NCBI GenBank assembly: GCA_965198875.1
Contig: CBDAPU010000001.1
Coordinates: 620,001-684,000 of the forward strand
Direction of reading: 5' to 3'
Length of the DNA stretch: 64,000 bases
DNA from: CBDAPU01 sp965198875
GTDB lineage: Bacteria > Pseudomonadota > Gammaproteobacteria > Eutrophobiales > Eutrophobiaceae
Under the pieces are notes generated by a model. The model was not told where the DNA came from and did not search any database. It worked only from the letters and a program-made list of their open reading frames with translations. Both the position numbers and the translations under genes were made by a program. Of the stretch, positions 39,191-48,081 are shown piece after piece. Position 1 is the stretch's first letter; each line of letters begins with the position of its first letter.

Positions 39191-39757
39191 AAGCGCATAA
39201 CCCCTCCACCCTTGCGGTGATTTTTCTACGGTATAACGATAAACTCTTTTTTCACAGACTTAAACCTGAAAAGGGAACACAGATCCCATCAAAGTCTCCT
39301 TAGAGACAGGCTCGGTCTTTGGCGGCTCTTGCATCGTTTTTATTGTTTTAATTTTATTGCTCTGGCCTGATCTGATTTGAGAGGATACAACAGTATGTGA
39401 AACAGGGATACAATGTGATGTGATCACAGGCCCTGAGAAGCCGACATTAGCCATTTGCTCATTTTTAACTTCGCCCCCACATCCCCGTCAGACTCAAACA
39501 GCAACTGGATGAAATAGTATCAATTTACACCTATTAAAGATAAAGGAAATTCTACTTTGGCCTGTAAACAAGTGCAAATTTCAAGTTCATGCTACATGAT
39601 CGGGCGAGAACCCCGATATTGGTGGCGGATCACATCGGCGCCCGGGATAATTCGCTGGCGGCGGCTCGTCAATGACTGCCCGGGCGGTTATCCACTTGCC
39701 AGGTTCAGGCGTTCTCGGTAGTTTGCCAAGGCTGAAGGACAACCACATCCGGTTATC
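39191..39757. other. Divergent intergenic region upstream of the TonB operon
   Basis: About 570 bp between the DUF3450 operon and the kinase gene, so it should hold both promoters. A 64-codon minus-strand frame (39260–39454) has no recognisable feature. I see no clear Fur box, riboswitch or hairpin. Confidence 0.4.
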
Positions 39758-40807
39758 ATGATGCACCCCCAGGCTGAAACCACCGATGAGGTGTTACGGG
39801 CCTATGGCATTAAGGCCATTGAGACCCAGATCATCGATGCGGGTTTGATCAATACCACCTATCGCATCAAAGGCGACAAGGCATCGTGTTATATCCTGCA
39901 ATCAGTCAATGCGAGGTTCCCTGCCGAGATAAACCATGACATTGATATCGTCACCCGGCATCTACAGAGATCGGGCCTTATCACCCCCAGGCTGGTGTTG
40001 ACCCGGGAAGGCGAGGTATTTCATCGGCGCAACAACCGGATCTGGCGCATGTTTGATTATATTGAAGGGAAGGTATTTCACCGGCTAAACGAGGCCAGGC
40101 AGGCACGGGCCGCAGGTGAGATGCTGGCGAAGGTGCATGTTGCTTTGGACCGGCTCGATGATGGGTTTGCAGCTCGCCACTCCCATGTTCATGACACACC
40201 CCGCCATCTCGCACACCTACGCGATACGCTCCTTAATAAAAGCGCTCACAGGCGATATGAGACTATCAAAGGATTGGGGGAGGCCATCTTGCAGCTCTCA
40301 AAGGGGCTTCCTCAACTGCCCGCTGTCCGGGAGAGAATGGTGCACGGCGATCCGAAAATATCGAACTTTATTTTCTCCAGTGAGAATAACACGGCTATCT
40401 GCATGGTGGATTTCGACACACTCGGCAAAATGCCGATCTACATGGAAATAGCCGACGCCTTGCGTTCATGGTGCAACCCCTCAGGCGAAGACAGGGCTAG
40501 GGGATATTTTTCACTTAAACATTGCCATGGGGCACTGGAGGGATACGCTAATTATGCCGCATCGCTACTGACTACTGATGAGTGGTGCGCTATTTTACCG
40601 GCCACATTAACGGTATTTATCGAGTTGGCCGCACGCTTTTGCGCCGATGCACTGAACGAGAATTACTTCTCCTGGGATGCAGAAAAATTCAGCAGCCACA
40701 GTGAACACAGTGAAATCAGGGCGCGCGGGCAACTCAATGCCGCCCATTCGTTATTGAGTCAGTACGATGAAATCAACGGCTTAATGGCCGATCTATTCAG
40801 CCGCTAA
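39758..40807 (+). CDS. Phosphotransferase (APH/ChoK fold small-molecule kinase)
   Basis: 349 residues of the aminoglycoside-phosphotransferase fold. The Brenner-type catalytic loop is MVHGDPKISNFIF (HGDxxxxN) and the metal Asp is in CMVDFDTLG. The N-terminal IIDAGLINTTYRIKG corresponds to the nucleotide loop. The overall pattern resembles N-acetylhexosamine or homoserine kinases rather than antibiotic-resistance enzymes. Substrate unknown. It is the last ordinary chromosomal gene before the cas region. Confidence 0.8.
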   Translation: MMHPQAETTDEVLRAYGIKAIETQIIDAGLINTTYRIKGDKASCYILQSVNARFPAEINHDIDIVTRHLQRSGLITPRLVLTREGEVFHRRNNRIWRMFDYIEGKVFHRLNEARQARAAGEMLAKVHVALDRLDDGFAARHSHVHDTPRHLAHLRDTLLNKSAHRRYETIKGLGEAILQLSKGLPQLPAVRERMVHGDPKISNFIFSSENNTAICMVDFDTLGKMPIYMEIADALRSWCNPSGEDRARGYFSLKHCHGALEGYANYAASLLTTDEWCAILPATLTVFIELAARFCADALNENYFSWDAEKFSSHSEHSEIRARGQLNAAHSLLSQYDEINGLMADLFSR

Positions 40808-40864
40808 TGCGTCATGGCATTTAACAAGCTGGTGTTGTTGCAGTGAAGGAGGATGACAACACTG

Positions 40865-41518
40865 ATGACAAGGTATGAAATCAATATAGAGATTGAAGGC
40901 ACTCTGGCCATGTGGTCGCGGCCAGATACGGGGTCCAGCCCGACTTCTTACCCGATACCCACCTGGTCAGCCGCCAAAGGGCTGTTTGAATCCATCGCTT
41001 TTTTCAGGGATGGACGTGCCTGGATAAACCCGACCCGTGTTGAGGTATGCAAGGCGCGTGCTTCGGCAAGCAACGGCGGCATTCATTTTCAAAAATACAT
41101 GACCAACTATCGCGGGCCACTTCGTGAACCCAGCCTGATCAAGAAAAAAGCAAATTATCAACAGGCGGCCCAGGTGGTTGCCAACCCCTGCTATCGGCTC
41201 TATGCCAATATCGAAAACGGTTCGGGCAAGCCGCCGCGCTCAGGGGATAATCCAGGCCATGCACTGCAAGCCATGTTTGCGCGGCGGCTTAAAAAAGGCC
41301 AGTGCCATCACACGCCATGCCTGGGCTGGAGCGAGTTTGTGCCCCGCTACTGGGGGCAAATACGAGAGTCCACAGAAGTGGACACAGGCGTGAATGTGAA
41401 TCTGGTCTCTGTATTAAAAGGCGTGTTTGATACACCCCTTCAGGGGCAATTCAAGCCGACATTTCAGCACGGAGACAATGCCTGGATTAAAGAGGGAGTG
41501 TTCCACTATGCTCAATGA
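40865..41518 (+). CDS. Orphan Cas5-family protein
   Basis: About 217 residues from ATG 40865; an ATG at 40853 touches the AAGGAGG (40846–40852) and is too close to it. The N-terminal INIEIEGTLAMWSRPDTGSSPTSYPIPTWSAAKGLFESIAF matches the Cas5 RRM fold, with the same PTYxAxKGI block as the I-C Cas5 proteins downstream. Where I-C Cas5 has Lys-His in a (K)HxxMFxRRxxKGQC block, this protein reads GHALQAMFARRLKKGQC. No Cas8/Cas7/Cas3 of its own follows except a 61-residue fragment. Likely the remnant or regulatory leftover of another type I locus. Confidence 0.75.
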   Translation: MTRYEINIEIEGTLAMWSRPDTGSSPTSYPIPTWSAAKGLFESIAFFRDGRAWINPTRVEVCKARASASNGGIHFQKYMTNYRGPLREPSLIKKKANYQQAAQVVANPCYRLYANIENGSGKPPRSGDNPGHALQAMFARRLKKGQCHHTPCLGWSEFVPRYWGQIRESTEVDTGVNVNLVSVLKGVFDTPLQGQFKPTFQHGDNAWIKEGVFHYAQ

Positions 41519-41693
41519 ACTTATTCTGGTTCGCAATGGTTTGGCAGCGATTGATCCTGACCGACCGAGCCCCATCCACAAGGATCTTTCCGATCCGGGA
41601 TGGTTGCCTTGGGACAATCTGAATAGCGCCTTTCTCAATGCACGCTCAGGGCGATATGATCAGATGAGTATTTATGTGGATTGCCAATGCTAA
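41508..41693 (+). CDS. 61-residue ORF, possible truncated cas gene
   Basis: The ATG at 41508 overlaps the end of the orphan cas5 by 11 bp, the spacing normally seen between cas5 and cas8. The product (MLNELILVRNGLAAIDPDRP…GRYDQMSIYVDCQC) looks like the N-terminus of a larger protein and stops abruptly 56 bp before cas3. I do not recognise it; a deleted large-subunit gene is the best guess. Confidence 0.45.
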   Translation: MLNELILVRNGLAAIDPDRPSPIHKDLSDPGWLPWDNLNSAFLNARSGRYDQMSIYVDCQC

Positions 41694-41749
41694 GGTGGCG
41701 GCATTTCTATCAATACCTGTCGCTTCAAACAGCTTTCAAAGGCTGAACT

Positions 41750-44206
41750 ATGAAAAACGGGTTTATTGCCCATAAAAGAAAAAACACGGATACAGACCAG
41801 TTGCTCTCTACCCACTTGACCGAAGTGGCTGAGCTGGCCGCTGGTTTTGCAGAAAAGCTCGGCCTGACCGATGCCGGACGTTTGCTGGGTTTACTGCATG
41901 ACTTTGGTAAATACAGCCATGAATTTCAGAATTACATCCAGGCAGCCACTGGCGGTATGGATCAGGATGATGAAAACTGGGTGGATGCGGATTTATTAAA
42001 GGGTAAAATCGATCACTCCAGTGCCGGTGCACAATTTATATGGAATCGATTTAGCGGTGCTGGCGCACATAATCAAGGTGATCTGGTTGGCCAGGTTTTG
42101 GCGCTGTGCATCGCCTCTCACCATAGCGGCCTGATTGATTGTTTTGACATCAACAACAAACCAAAATTTAAGCAGCGAATGGATAAGGCGGATGACCGAA
42201 CCCATCTCAAAGAGTGCAAGCAAAATGCCGATAAAGTCCTATTCAACCGCATTGAACACCTTGCAAGCGCTCAGTTATGCAGCGACACCTTTAAGCGTAT
42301 GCGGTCGGTTTCTCAGGATAACCCCGCGAAATGGTCGAAAATCGACTGGTTTCATTTAGGCTTTTTTACCCGCTTTCTGTTCAGCACACTGATTGACGCC
42401 GACCGGCTAAACAGCGCTGAATTCGAAACGCCGAGCCGTAAACAAGACCGTTGTGAACGTGAACGCTACTTTGATTGGAGCATCGCCCAGAGCAGAGTTG
42501 AAGGCTTTATCGGCGCACTCAAACCCAGCCATCCTATCGATGGACTAAGGCGGGATATTTCTGATCAATGCCGCCAAAAAGCACAAGGCAGGCAAGGCAT
42601 CTATACGCTGACCATACCCACCGGCGGCGGCAAGACCTATGCCAGCCTTCGTTATGCGCTGCATCATGCGGCACAGCACGGGCTCGATCGGATTATTTAC
42701 ATCCTGCCTTACACTTCGATTATTGAGCAGAATGCAAAAGAGGTCCGCAAGGCCATTGAACGAGAAGGCGATCGATTCCCCTGGGTGCTGGAACAACACT
42801 CCAACCTGGAGCCGGACCAGCAAACCTGGCAAAGCAAGCTAATTGCCGAGAACTGGGACAGCCCCATTGTGCTCACCACCATGGTGCAGTTTCTTGAAAC
42901 CTGCTTTGCGGGCGGCACGCGCAGCGTTCGGCGATTGCACCAACTGGCAAATAGCATCATTATCTTTGATGATATTCAGACCCTGCCCATTAACTGCGTA
43001 CACCTGTTTTGCAATGCACTGAATTTTTTATCCGCTCACTGTAGTACAACCGCCCTGCTCTGCACGGCGACACAGCCACTGCTCAACGAGTTAAAAAATA
43101 AAGCCAAGGGAGCGCTCGAAATACCCGCTGAAAATGAGATTGCAAGCGACGTTGCCGACCTGTTCGAGAAGTTGCACAGGGTTGATGTTGACCCCCGGAT
43201 AAAAACCAAAGGCTGGCAAGTGGAGGACGTGGGGGAGTTGGCACTTGAACAGTTTACAGAAACCCAAAGCTGTCTGGTGATTGTCAACACCAAAAGCTGG
43301 GCACAGGATTTATACCAAGCCTGCCAGGATGCTTTGCCGAAAGACGCCCTGTTTCACCTCAGCACCCACCAGTGCCCGGCACACCGCAAACAATGGCTGG
43401 ATAAAATCCGCCGGCGTCTACAACAAAAACAACCGGTGTTGTGTTTCAGCACCCAGTTGATCGAAGCCGGTGTGGATATCTCCTTTGCGCGAGTGATTCG
43501 CTTTCTGGCCGGGCTGGACTCCATCGCTCAGGCGGCAGGGCGATGTAACCGTCACGGTGAAGCCGAAAAAGGGCAGGTGTTGGTGATCAACCCGGCGGAA
43601 GAGACAACCGGACTGCTGAAAGAGATTGAAGCCGGGAAAGATGCGGCCCGGCGTGTATTGGATGAGGGCTTTGACAATCTGGTGGCGCCAGCGGCGATGC
43701 GCCAGTATTTTAAGTATTACTTCCACGAACGGGCGGACGACATGGACTACCGGCTGGATACTGCAAAACTTGGCCGCTCTGACTCCTTACTGAACCTGCT
43801 TTCAGATAACCCAAAGTCACAAGCAACTTATGCGGATCGCTGGCAGCAACAAGGAAAAATCCCTCTATTGAGCCAATCCTTTATGGAAGCCGGCAAACAA
43901 TTCAAGGCCATTGAGGCCCCTACTGAAGCCGTTATTGTGCCCTTTGGTGAGGGTAAAAACATCATCGCAGAATTATGTGCTGTGGATGCTGAGTTTGACG
44001 CTGAAAAATATTATGAGCTCCTTCGGCAGGCGCAAAGTTACAGCGTCAATGTGTTTCCCAATGTATGGAAAAAGCTGCGAGAAAATAATGCAACACATGA
44101 AATCCAGCCCGGTTTGGGCATTTACCATTTGAATGAACGTTATTACAGCGCTGACTTCGGCCTGAGCGATCAGCCCGTTGCTTTGATGGAGAATTACAAC
44201 CTATGA
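41750..44206 (+). CDS. cas3: Cas3 helicase-nuclease, effector set 1
   Basis: 818 residues, type I-C Cas3. HD nuclease: H50–D51 in GLLHDFGKYSHEFQ, then HSSAGAQ and SHHSG. SF2 helicase: Walker A TIPTGGGKTYAS (residues ~289–299), motif III CTATQP, motif VI QAAGRCNRHGE. The Walker B motif reads DDIQ (407–410) instead of the usual DExx; the paralogue at 48082 has DEAQ. The change to Asp at the catalytic Glu position may weaken ATP hydrolysis. Cas3 unwinds and degrades DNA marked by Cascade. It overlaps cas5 by 4 bp. Confidence 0.93.
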   Translation: MKNGFIAHKRKNTDTDQLLSTHLTEVAELAAGFAEKLGLTDAGRLLGLLHDFGKYSHEFQNYIQAATGGMDQDDENWVDADLLKGKIDHSSAGAQFIWNRFSGAGAHNQGDLVGQVLALCIASHHSGLIDCFDINNKPKFKQRMDKADDRTHLKECKQNADKVLFNRIEHLASAQLCSDTFKRMRSVSQDNPAKWSKIDWFHLGFFTRFLFSTLIDADRLNSAEFETPSRKQDRCERERYFDWSIAQSRVEGFIGALKPSHPIDGLRRDISDQCRQKAQGRQGIYTLTIPTGGGKTYASLRYALHHAAQHGLDRIIYILPYTSIIEQNAKEVRKAIEREGDRFPWVLEQHSNLEPDQQTWQSKLIAENWDSPIVLTTMVQFLETCFAGGTRSVRRLHQLANSIIIFDDIQTLPINCVHLFCNALNFLSAHCSTTALLCTATQPLLNELKNKAKGALEIPAENEIASDVADLFEKLHRVDVDPRIKTKGWQVEDVGELALEQFTETQSCLVIVNTKSWAQDLYQACQDALPKDALFHLSTHQCPAHRKQWLDKIRRRLQQKQPVLCFSTQLIEAGVDISFARVIRFLAGLDSIAQAAGRCNRHGEAEKGQVLVINPAEETTGLLKEIEAGKDAARRVLDEGFDNLVAPAAMRQYFKYYFHERADDMDYRLDTAKLGRSDSLLNLLSDNPKSQATYADRWQQQGKIPLLSQSFMEAGKQFKAIEAPTEAVIVPFGEGKNIIAELCAVDAEFDAEKYYELLRQAQSYSVNVFPNVWKKLRENNATHEIQPGLGIYHLNERYYSADFGLSDQPVALMENYNL

Positions 44207-44922
44207 ATGATCTCACACCTAAAAACACCATCAGCTTCAAACTATCGGGGCGCTATGCCTTGTTCACTGACCCCGTCACCCGAATTGGCGGCGAGAAATG
44301 CAGCTACCATCTCCCCACCTATGAAGCCTTAAAGGGCATTCTTAAATCCATTTACTGGAAGCCGACGCTGATCTGGGTGGTCGACAAAGTGCGGGTGATA
44401 AAACCGATTCGCACCCAGACCAAAGGCACCAAGCCTCTGGTTTGGCAAGGCGGTAACAGCCTCGCCATTTACACCTTTCTGCATGAAGTGGAATACCAGG
44501 TGCAGGCGCATTTTGTCTGGAATGAACATCGTCCTGAACTGGCAGCAGACCGCATCGACGGCAAACATTACAACATTGCCAAACGTATGTTGGAGAAAGG
44601 CGGCAGGCAGGATATTTTTCTCGGCACCCGTGATTGTCAGGGCTATGTTGAACCCTGCCAGTTCGACGAGGGTACAGGTGCCTACGATGATCTGGGTGAA
44701 CTGAGTTTTGGTTTGATGTTTCACAGCTTCGACTACCCCGATGAAACCGGCGTGAATGAACTGCACAGTAATTTCTGGCGGGCACGCATGTGCAAGGGGA
44801 CTGTCGATTTTCCACTGCCGGCGGACTGCGACCACAAGCGACCTGTCCGCAAGATGGAACCGAAACCCTTTGCATTAAACAAAAACCTGAAAAATGTTGC
44901 ACAGCAGGAGACTGAATTATGA
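44203..44922 (+). CDS. cas5c: Cas5c (Cas5d) crRNA-processing subunit, effector set 1
   Basis: 239 residues. ALFTDPVTRIGGEKCSYHLPTYEALKGILKSIYWKPT is the I-C Cas5 N-terminus. In I-C systems Cas5 replaces Cas6 as repeat endonuclease, with a Tyr and a Lys-His pair in the B. halodurans enzyme. Here Lys121–His122 (DGKHYNIAKRM) are in the expected place and Tyr40 or Tyr51 could serve. FLGTRDCQGYVEPC follows. It overlaps cas3 and cas8c by 4 bp on each side. Confidence 0.92.
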   Translation: MNDLTPKNTISFKLSGRYALFTDPVTRIGGEKCSYHLPTYEALKGILKSIYWKPTLIWVVDKVRVIKPIRTQTKGTKPLVWQGGNSLAIYTFLHEVEYQVQAHFVWNEHRPELAADRIDGKHYNIAKRMLEKGGRQDIFLGTRDCQGYVEPCQFDEGTGAYDDLGELSFGLMFHSFDYPDETGVNELHSNFWRARMCKGTVDFPLPADCDHKRPVRKMEPKPFALNKNLKNVAQQETEL

Positions 44923-46967
44923 GTTGGATGGCAACGCTGTATAAAACCTATGAGCAGGCGCTGGAGCTGGACTTGCCGGAAGATGAAAAATTGATGCCAA
45001 TCAGCCACACCAGGCAAAATGCTCATATTAACGTTGTGCTAGATCAGAGCGCAAGTTTTGTTAGGGCAAAAGTATTGTTCAAACACCCTGTTGTGGTTCC
45101 CGCAACCGAAGACTCTGCAAGTCGAACAGGAAAGAAGCCACCTCCGCACCCTCTTCACGACAAAATTCAATATATTGCTGGTGATTACGCAGCATTTGGG
45201 GGTAAGAAACCGCCATTTTACGATGACTATATAGAGTTGCTTAGAAACTGGTGTAATTCGGATTATAGTGATGAACTAATAGAGATTGTTCTTAATTATG
45301 TTGAAAAAGGTCGGCTGGTTTTTGATTTAATAGACGTAGGAATTTTGGCTTGCGATGAAAAAGGCAAGTTGATTACACCTGAAAAAATCGATCAGGTTAA
45401 AGAAAAATATCCTATCTTTAAATCAATACCGAAAGACCAACAAAAAGGCTACTTTGATCAGGGGGTTGCTGTTGTTTGCTGGTCAGTTGAAATTCCTGGT
45501 CGCCCTGGGAGTGACATTTGGAAAGAGCGCGTTATATCTAAAAAGTGGGTTGAGTATGACGCTTCCACTGCTGGTTTAGAAGGGGTCTGTTCAATAACTG
45601 GCGATTTCGGACCGATCAGTTTAAAGCACCCCTCAAAAATAATTCCTTCAGTACCAGGAGCAAAGCTTTTGTCGAGTGATGACATTAATGGTTTCACTTA
45701 TAGGGGAAGATTTACCGATACAAAAATATCAAAAAAAGAAACTGGACTTCAAGCATGTAATGTTGGCTTTTTAACCAGTCAAAAAGCGCACAACGCCCTG
45801 CGTTGGCTCATTGGTGAGCGCAAGCAGGTTTATCGCAATGGTGATCAGGTTGTTGTGATCTGGGCCATTTCAGGCAAGGAAACACCCTCAGCATTTGCCG
45901 AGCTTCCCTTATCCTTTGATGAACCCTTTGAACTGAATGATGCAGGCATCACCGACAACACGAACCTGGACGCCAAGCCCGATATCTCGGTTGGGCTGGG
46001 TCAGCAGCACGGCATTGCCTTACAGCGCTATATGAAAGGCTACTACCAGGATTTTAAAGACACGCCGACCGAAAGCATCGTCGTCATGGGCCTCGATTCC
46101 GCCACACCCGGACGCATGGCGATTACCTACTATCGGGATTTTATGGCGATGGATTATCTCGATATGACCAACCGCTGGTATCAACACCTTGTCTGGTTCC
46201 AGCGGGTTGTTAAAGAATATATCAACTCAAAAGGGAAAAAATATACAAAGGTACGCTGGTGGCCGGGAACGCCCACACCCTGGGCTATCATGAATTGTTG
46301 TTATGGCGACATTATTAAAAGCAATGAATCACTCAAGAAACAAGTCACCGAGCGACTGCTGCCCTGTATCGTTGAGAACAAACCCATCCCTGAAGACCTG
46401 CTGCGCCTGGCCGCTCGCCGTGCCAGCAACCCGAACAGTGGGGAACAATGGGAATGGGAAAGAAACCTGGGCGTGGCCTGTGCGCTTTACCGAGGCTTTC
46501 ACCACCCCGACAGACAACCCAACCCAACTCAACAGAGGAACTACGATATGGCCCTGGATTTAGAAAACACCTCAAGAGACTACCTGTTTGGCCGCCTGCT
46601 GGCCATTGCCGATAAAATTGAACGGGTTGCGCTAAGTTTGCGCGATGAAAACAGACCCACGGCGTCGCAGCGGCTGATGCAGCGCTTTGCCGACCGGCCA
46701 AGCTCCACTTGGGAGAATATCGATAAACAACTGACACCCTACAGGCTACAGTTGCAAGTGTCTCGAACGGGCTTTTTAGTCAATAGAGAGAAAGAACTGG
46801 ATGCGGTAACCGACTTATTTCGACCCGATGACTTTACCCGTGACGCCCCCCTAAGCGCTGAATACCTGCTGGGCTTTCACAGCCAACGTCTCGCGTTACG
46901 ACCATCCGAGCAACAAGACGACAAACCAACTGACCAATCCACCGACTCATCAACCCAGGAGGACTAA
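44919..46967 (+). CDS. cas8c: Cas8c large subunit, effector set 1
   Basis: 682 residues, type I-C large subunit (Csd1). It recognises the PAM and holds the non-target strand. Family landmarks: the N-terminal SWMATLYKTYEQAL, NVGFLTSQKAHNALRWLIG, VVMGLDSATPGRMAITYYRDF, RWWPGTPTPWAIMN, and the C-terminal Cas11c-like part. Codons ~35–290 (to about 45790) are visibly AT-richer than the rest of the gene and the operon. An internal start for Cas11c lies at 46548. Slightly longer than the second Cas8c (594). Confidence 0.92.
   Translation: MSWMATLYKTYEQALELDLPEDEKLMPISHTRQNAHINVVLDQSASFVRAKVLFKHPVVVPATEDSASRTGKKPPPHPLHDKIQYIAGDYAAFGGKKPPFYDDYIELLRNWCNSDYSDELIEIVLNYVEKGRLVFDLIDVGILACDEKGKLITPEKIDQVKEKYPIFKSIPKDQQKGYFDQGVAVVCWSVEIPGRPGSDIWKERVISKKWVEYDASTAGLEGVCSITGDFGPISLKHPSKIIPSVPGAKLLSSDDINGFTYRGRFTDTKISKKETGLQACNVGFLTSQKAHNALRWLIGERKQVYRNGDQVVVIWAISGKETPSAFAELPLSFDEPFELNDAGITDNTNLDAKPDISVGLGQQHGIALQRYMKGYYQDFKDTPTESIVVMGLDSATPGRMAITYYRDFMAMDYLDMTNRWYQHLVWFQRVVKEYINSKGKKYTKVRWWPGTPTPWAIMNCCYGDIIKSNESLKKQVTERLLPCIVENKPIPEDLLRLAARRASNPNSGEQWEWERNLGVACALYRGFHHPDRQPNPTQQRNYDMALDLENTSRDYLFGRLLAIADKIERVALSLRDENRPTASQRLMQRFADRPSSTWENIDKQLTPYRLQLQVSRTGFLVNREKELDAVTDLFRPDDFTRDAPLSAEYLLGFHSQRLALRPSEQQDDKPTDQSTDSSTQED
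46548..46967 (+). CDS. cas11c: Cas11c small subunit from an internal start, set 1
   Basis: In-frame ATG at 46548 inside cas8c (codon 544), preceded at the right distance by AGAGGA. It starts MALDLENTSRDYLFGRLLAI and shares the cas8c stop, giving 139 residues. Internal translation of the Cas11c small subunit from cas8c is established for type I-C systems; the good ribosome site here fits it. Confidence 0.75.
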   Translation: MALDLENTSRDYLFGRLLAIADKIERVALSLRDENRPTASQRLMQRFADRPSSTWENIDKQLTPYRLQLQVSRTGFLVNREKELDAVTDLFRPDDFTRDAPLSAEYLLGFHSQRLALRPSEQQDDKPTDQSTDSSTQED

Positions 46968-46970
46968 ACC

Positions 46971-47894
46971 ATGAGCCTGAACCATAAAATAGACTTTGCC
47001 ATTATCTTAAACGTGACTAATGCCAACCCCAATGGCGACCCGCTGAGCGACAATCGCCCCAGAACCGACTACGACGGTTACGGCGAAATATCCGATGTCT
47101 GCCTGAAGCGCAAACTGCGCGACCGACTGCAAGAGCAGGGGCAGGCAATATTCGTGCAATCGGATGAAAAGAAAACGGACGGCATGACCAGCCTGCAAAA
47201 TCGTGCCTACTCAGATGAATTTGGTTTGGGTAAAGACACCTTTAATTCGAGGAAAACCAGCCCGGATGACACAGCGCGAAAAGCCTGTGATAAATGGTTC
47301 GATGTCAGAGCCTTTGGGCAATTATTTGCGTGGGGTAAGGAAAAAGGCAACTCAGCTTCAGGTGTCTCAATACCCATTAGAGGGCCAGTGACCATTCAAT
47401 CGGCATTCAGCACTGTGCCAATTAGTATCACCAGTTCTCAGATTACAAAAAGTGTCAATGCACAAGAGCCCAAGAATAAAAAAAGCGCAAATACAGAAGA
47501 GTCCGATGAAAATGGAAACAGTGATATGAGCTCAGATCGAATGGGTATGAAACACCGGGTTGATAAGGCCGTTTATGTCGCCTATGGCGCAATGACGCCG
47601 CAACTGGCGAAAAAAACCCACTTTAGCGATACCGATGCAGACCGCATCAAGGCGTTATTACCCAGACTATTTGAAGGCGATGCCTCCTCGGCCCGACCTG
47701 AAGGCTCCATGAGCGTGGACAAGCTGATCTGGTGGCAACACAACTGCAAATCCGGCCAGTACTCATCCGCAAAGGTACATAATACCTTGAAGGAACACAT
47801 CAAAGCCAAAGGACGGTTAGACACATCCAGCCTGAAACAGGCACTCAGCGACAAGTTCAGTGATTTATCCCCTGAAATCATAGAAGGCTTTTGA
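46971..47894 (+). CDS. cas7c: Cas7c backbone subunit, effector set 1
   Basis: 307 residues, Csd2 family: DFAIILNVTNANPNGDPLSDNRPRTDYDGYGEISDVCLKRKLRDRL at the N-terminus and FDVRAFGQLFAW, RGPVTIQSAFS in the middle. Six or seven copies line the crRNA. An acidic/Asn-rich insert (EPKNKKSANTEESDENGNS) is absent from the second Cas7. It follows cas8c by 3 bp and ends operon 1. Confidence 0.92.
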   Translation: MSLNHKIDFAIILNVTNANPNGDPLSDNRPRTDYDGYGEISDVCLKRKLRDRLQEQGQAIFVQSDEKKTDGMTSLQNRAYSDEFGLGKDTFNSRKTSPDDTARKACDKWFDVRAFGQLFAWGKEKGNSASGVSIPIRGPVTIQSAFSTVPISITSSQITKSVNAQEPKNKKSANTEESDENGNSDMSSDRMGMKHRVDKAVYVAYGAMTPQLAKKTHFSDTDADRIKALLPRLFEGDASSARPEGSMSVDKLIWWQHNCKSGQYSSAKVHNTLKEHIKAKGRLDTSSLKQALSDKFSDLSPEIIEGF

Positions 47895-48081
47895 TCTATA
47901 GTGTGATACCAGTCCTTTCCGGATAAATGAGCAGGGCTAAATCGCCTGATAGAATCGATAAACACAATGGTCAAGGCAGCAAACAGGATGGGGTAATGAA
48001 TGCGATGAGGCGTCAACCTATAATGCCGCTTATGCACAGATTATGATGTCACTGGAAGGCAATTTAAGGACCCAATGCAAC

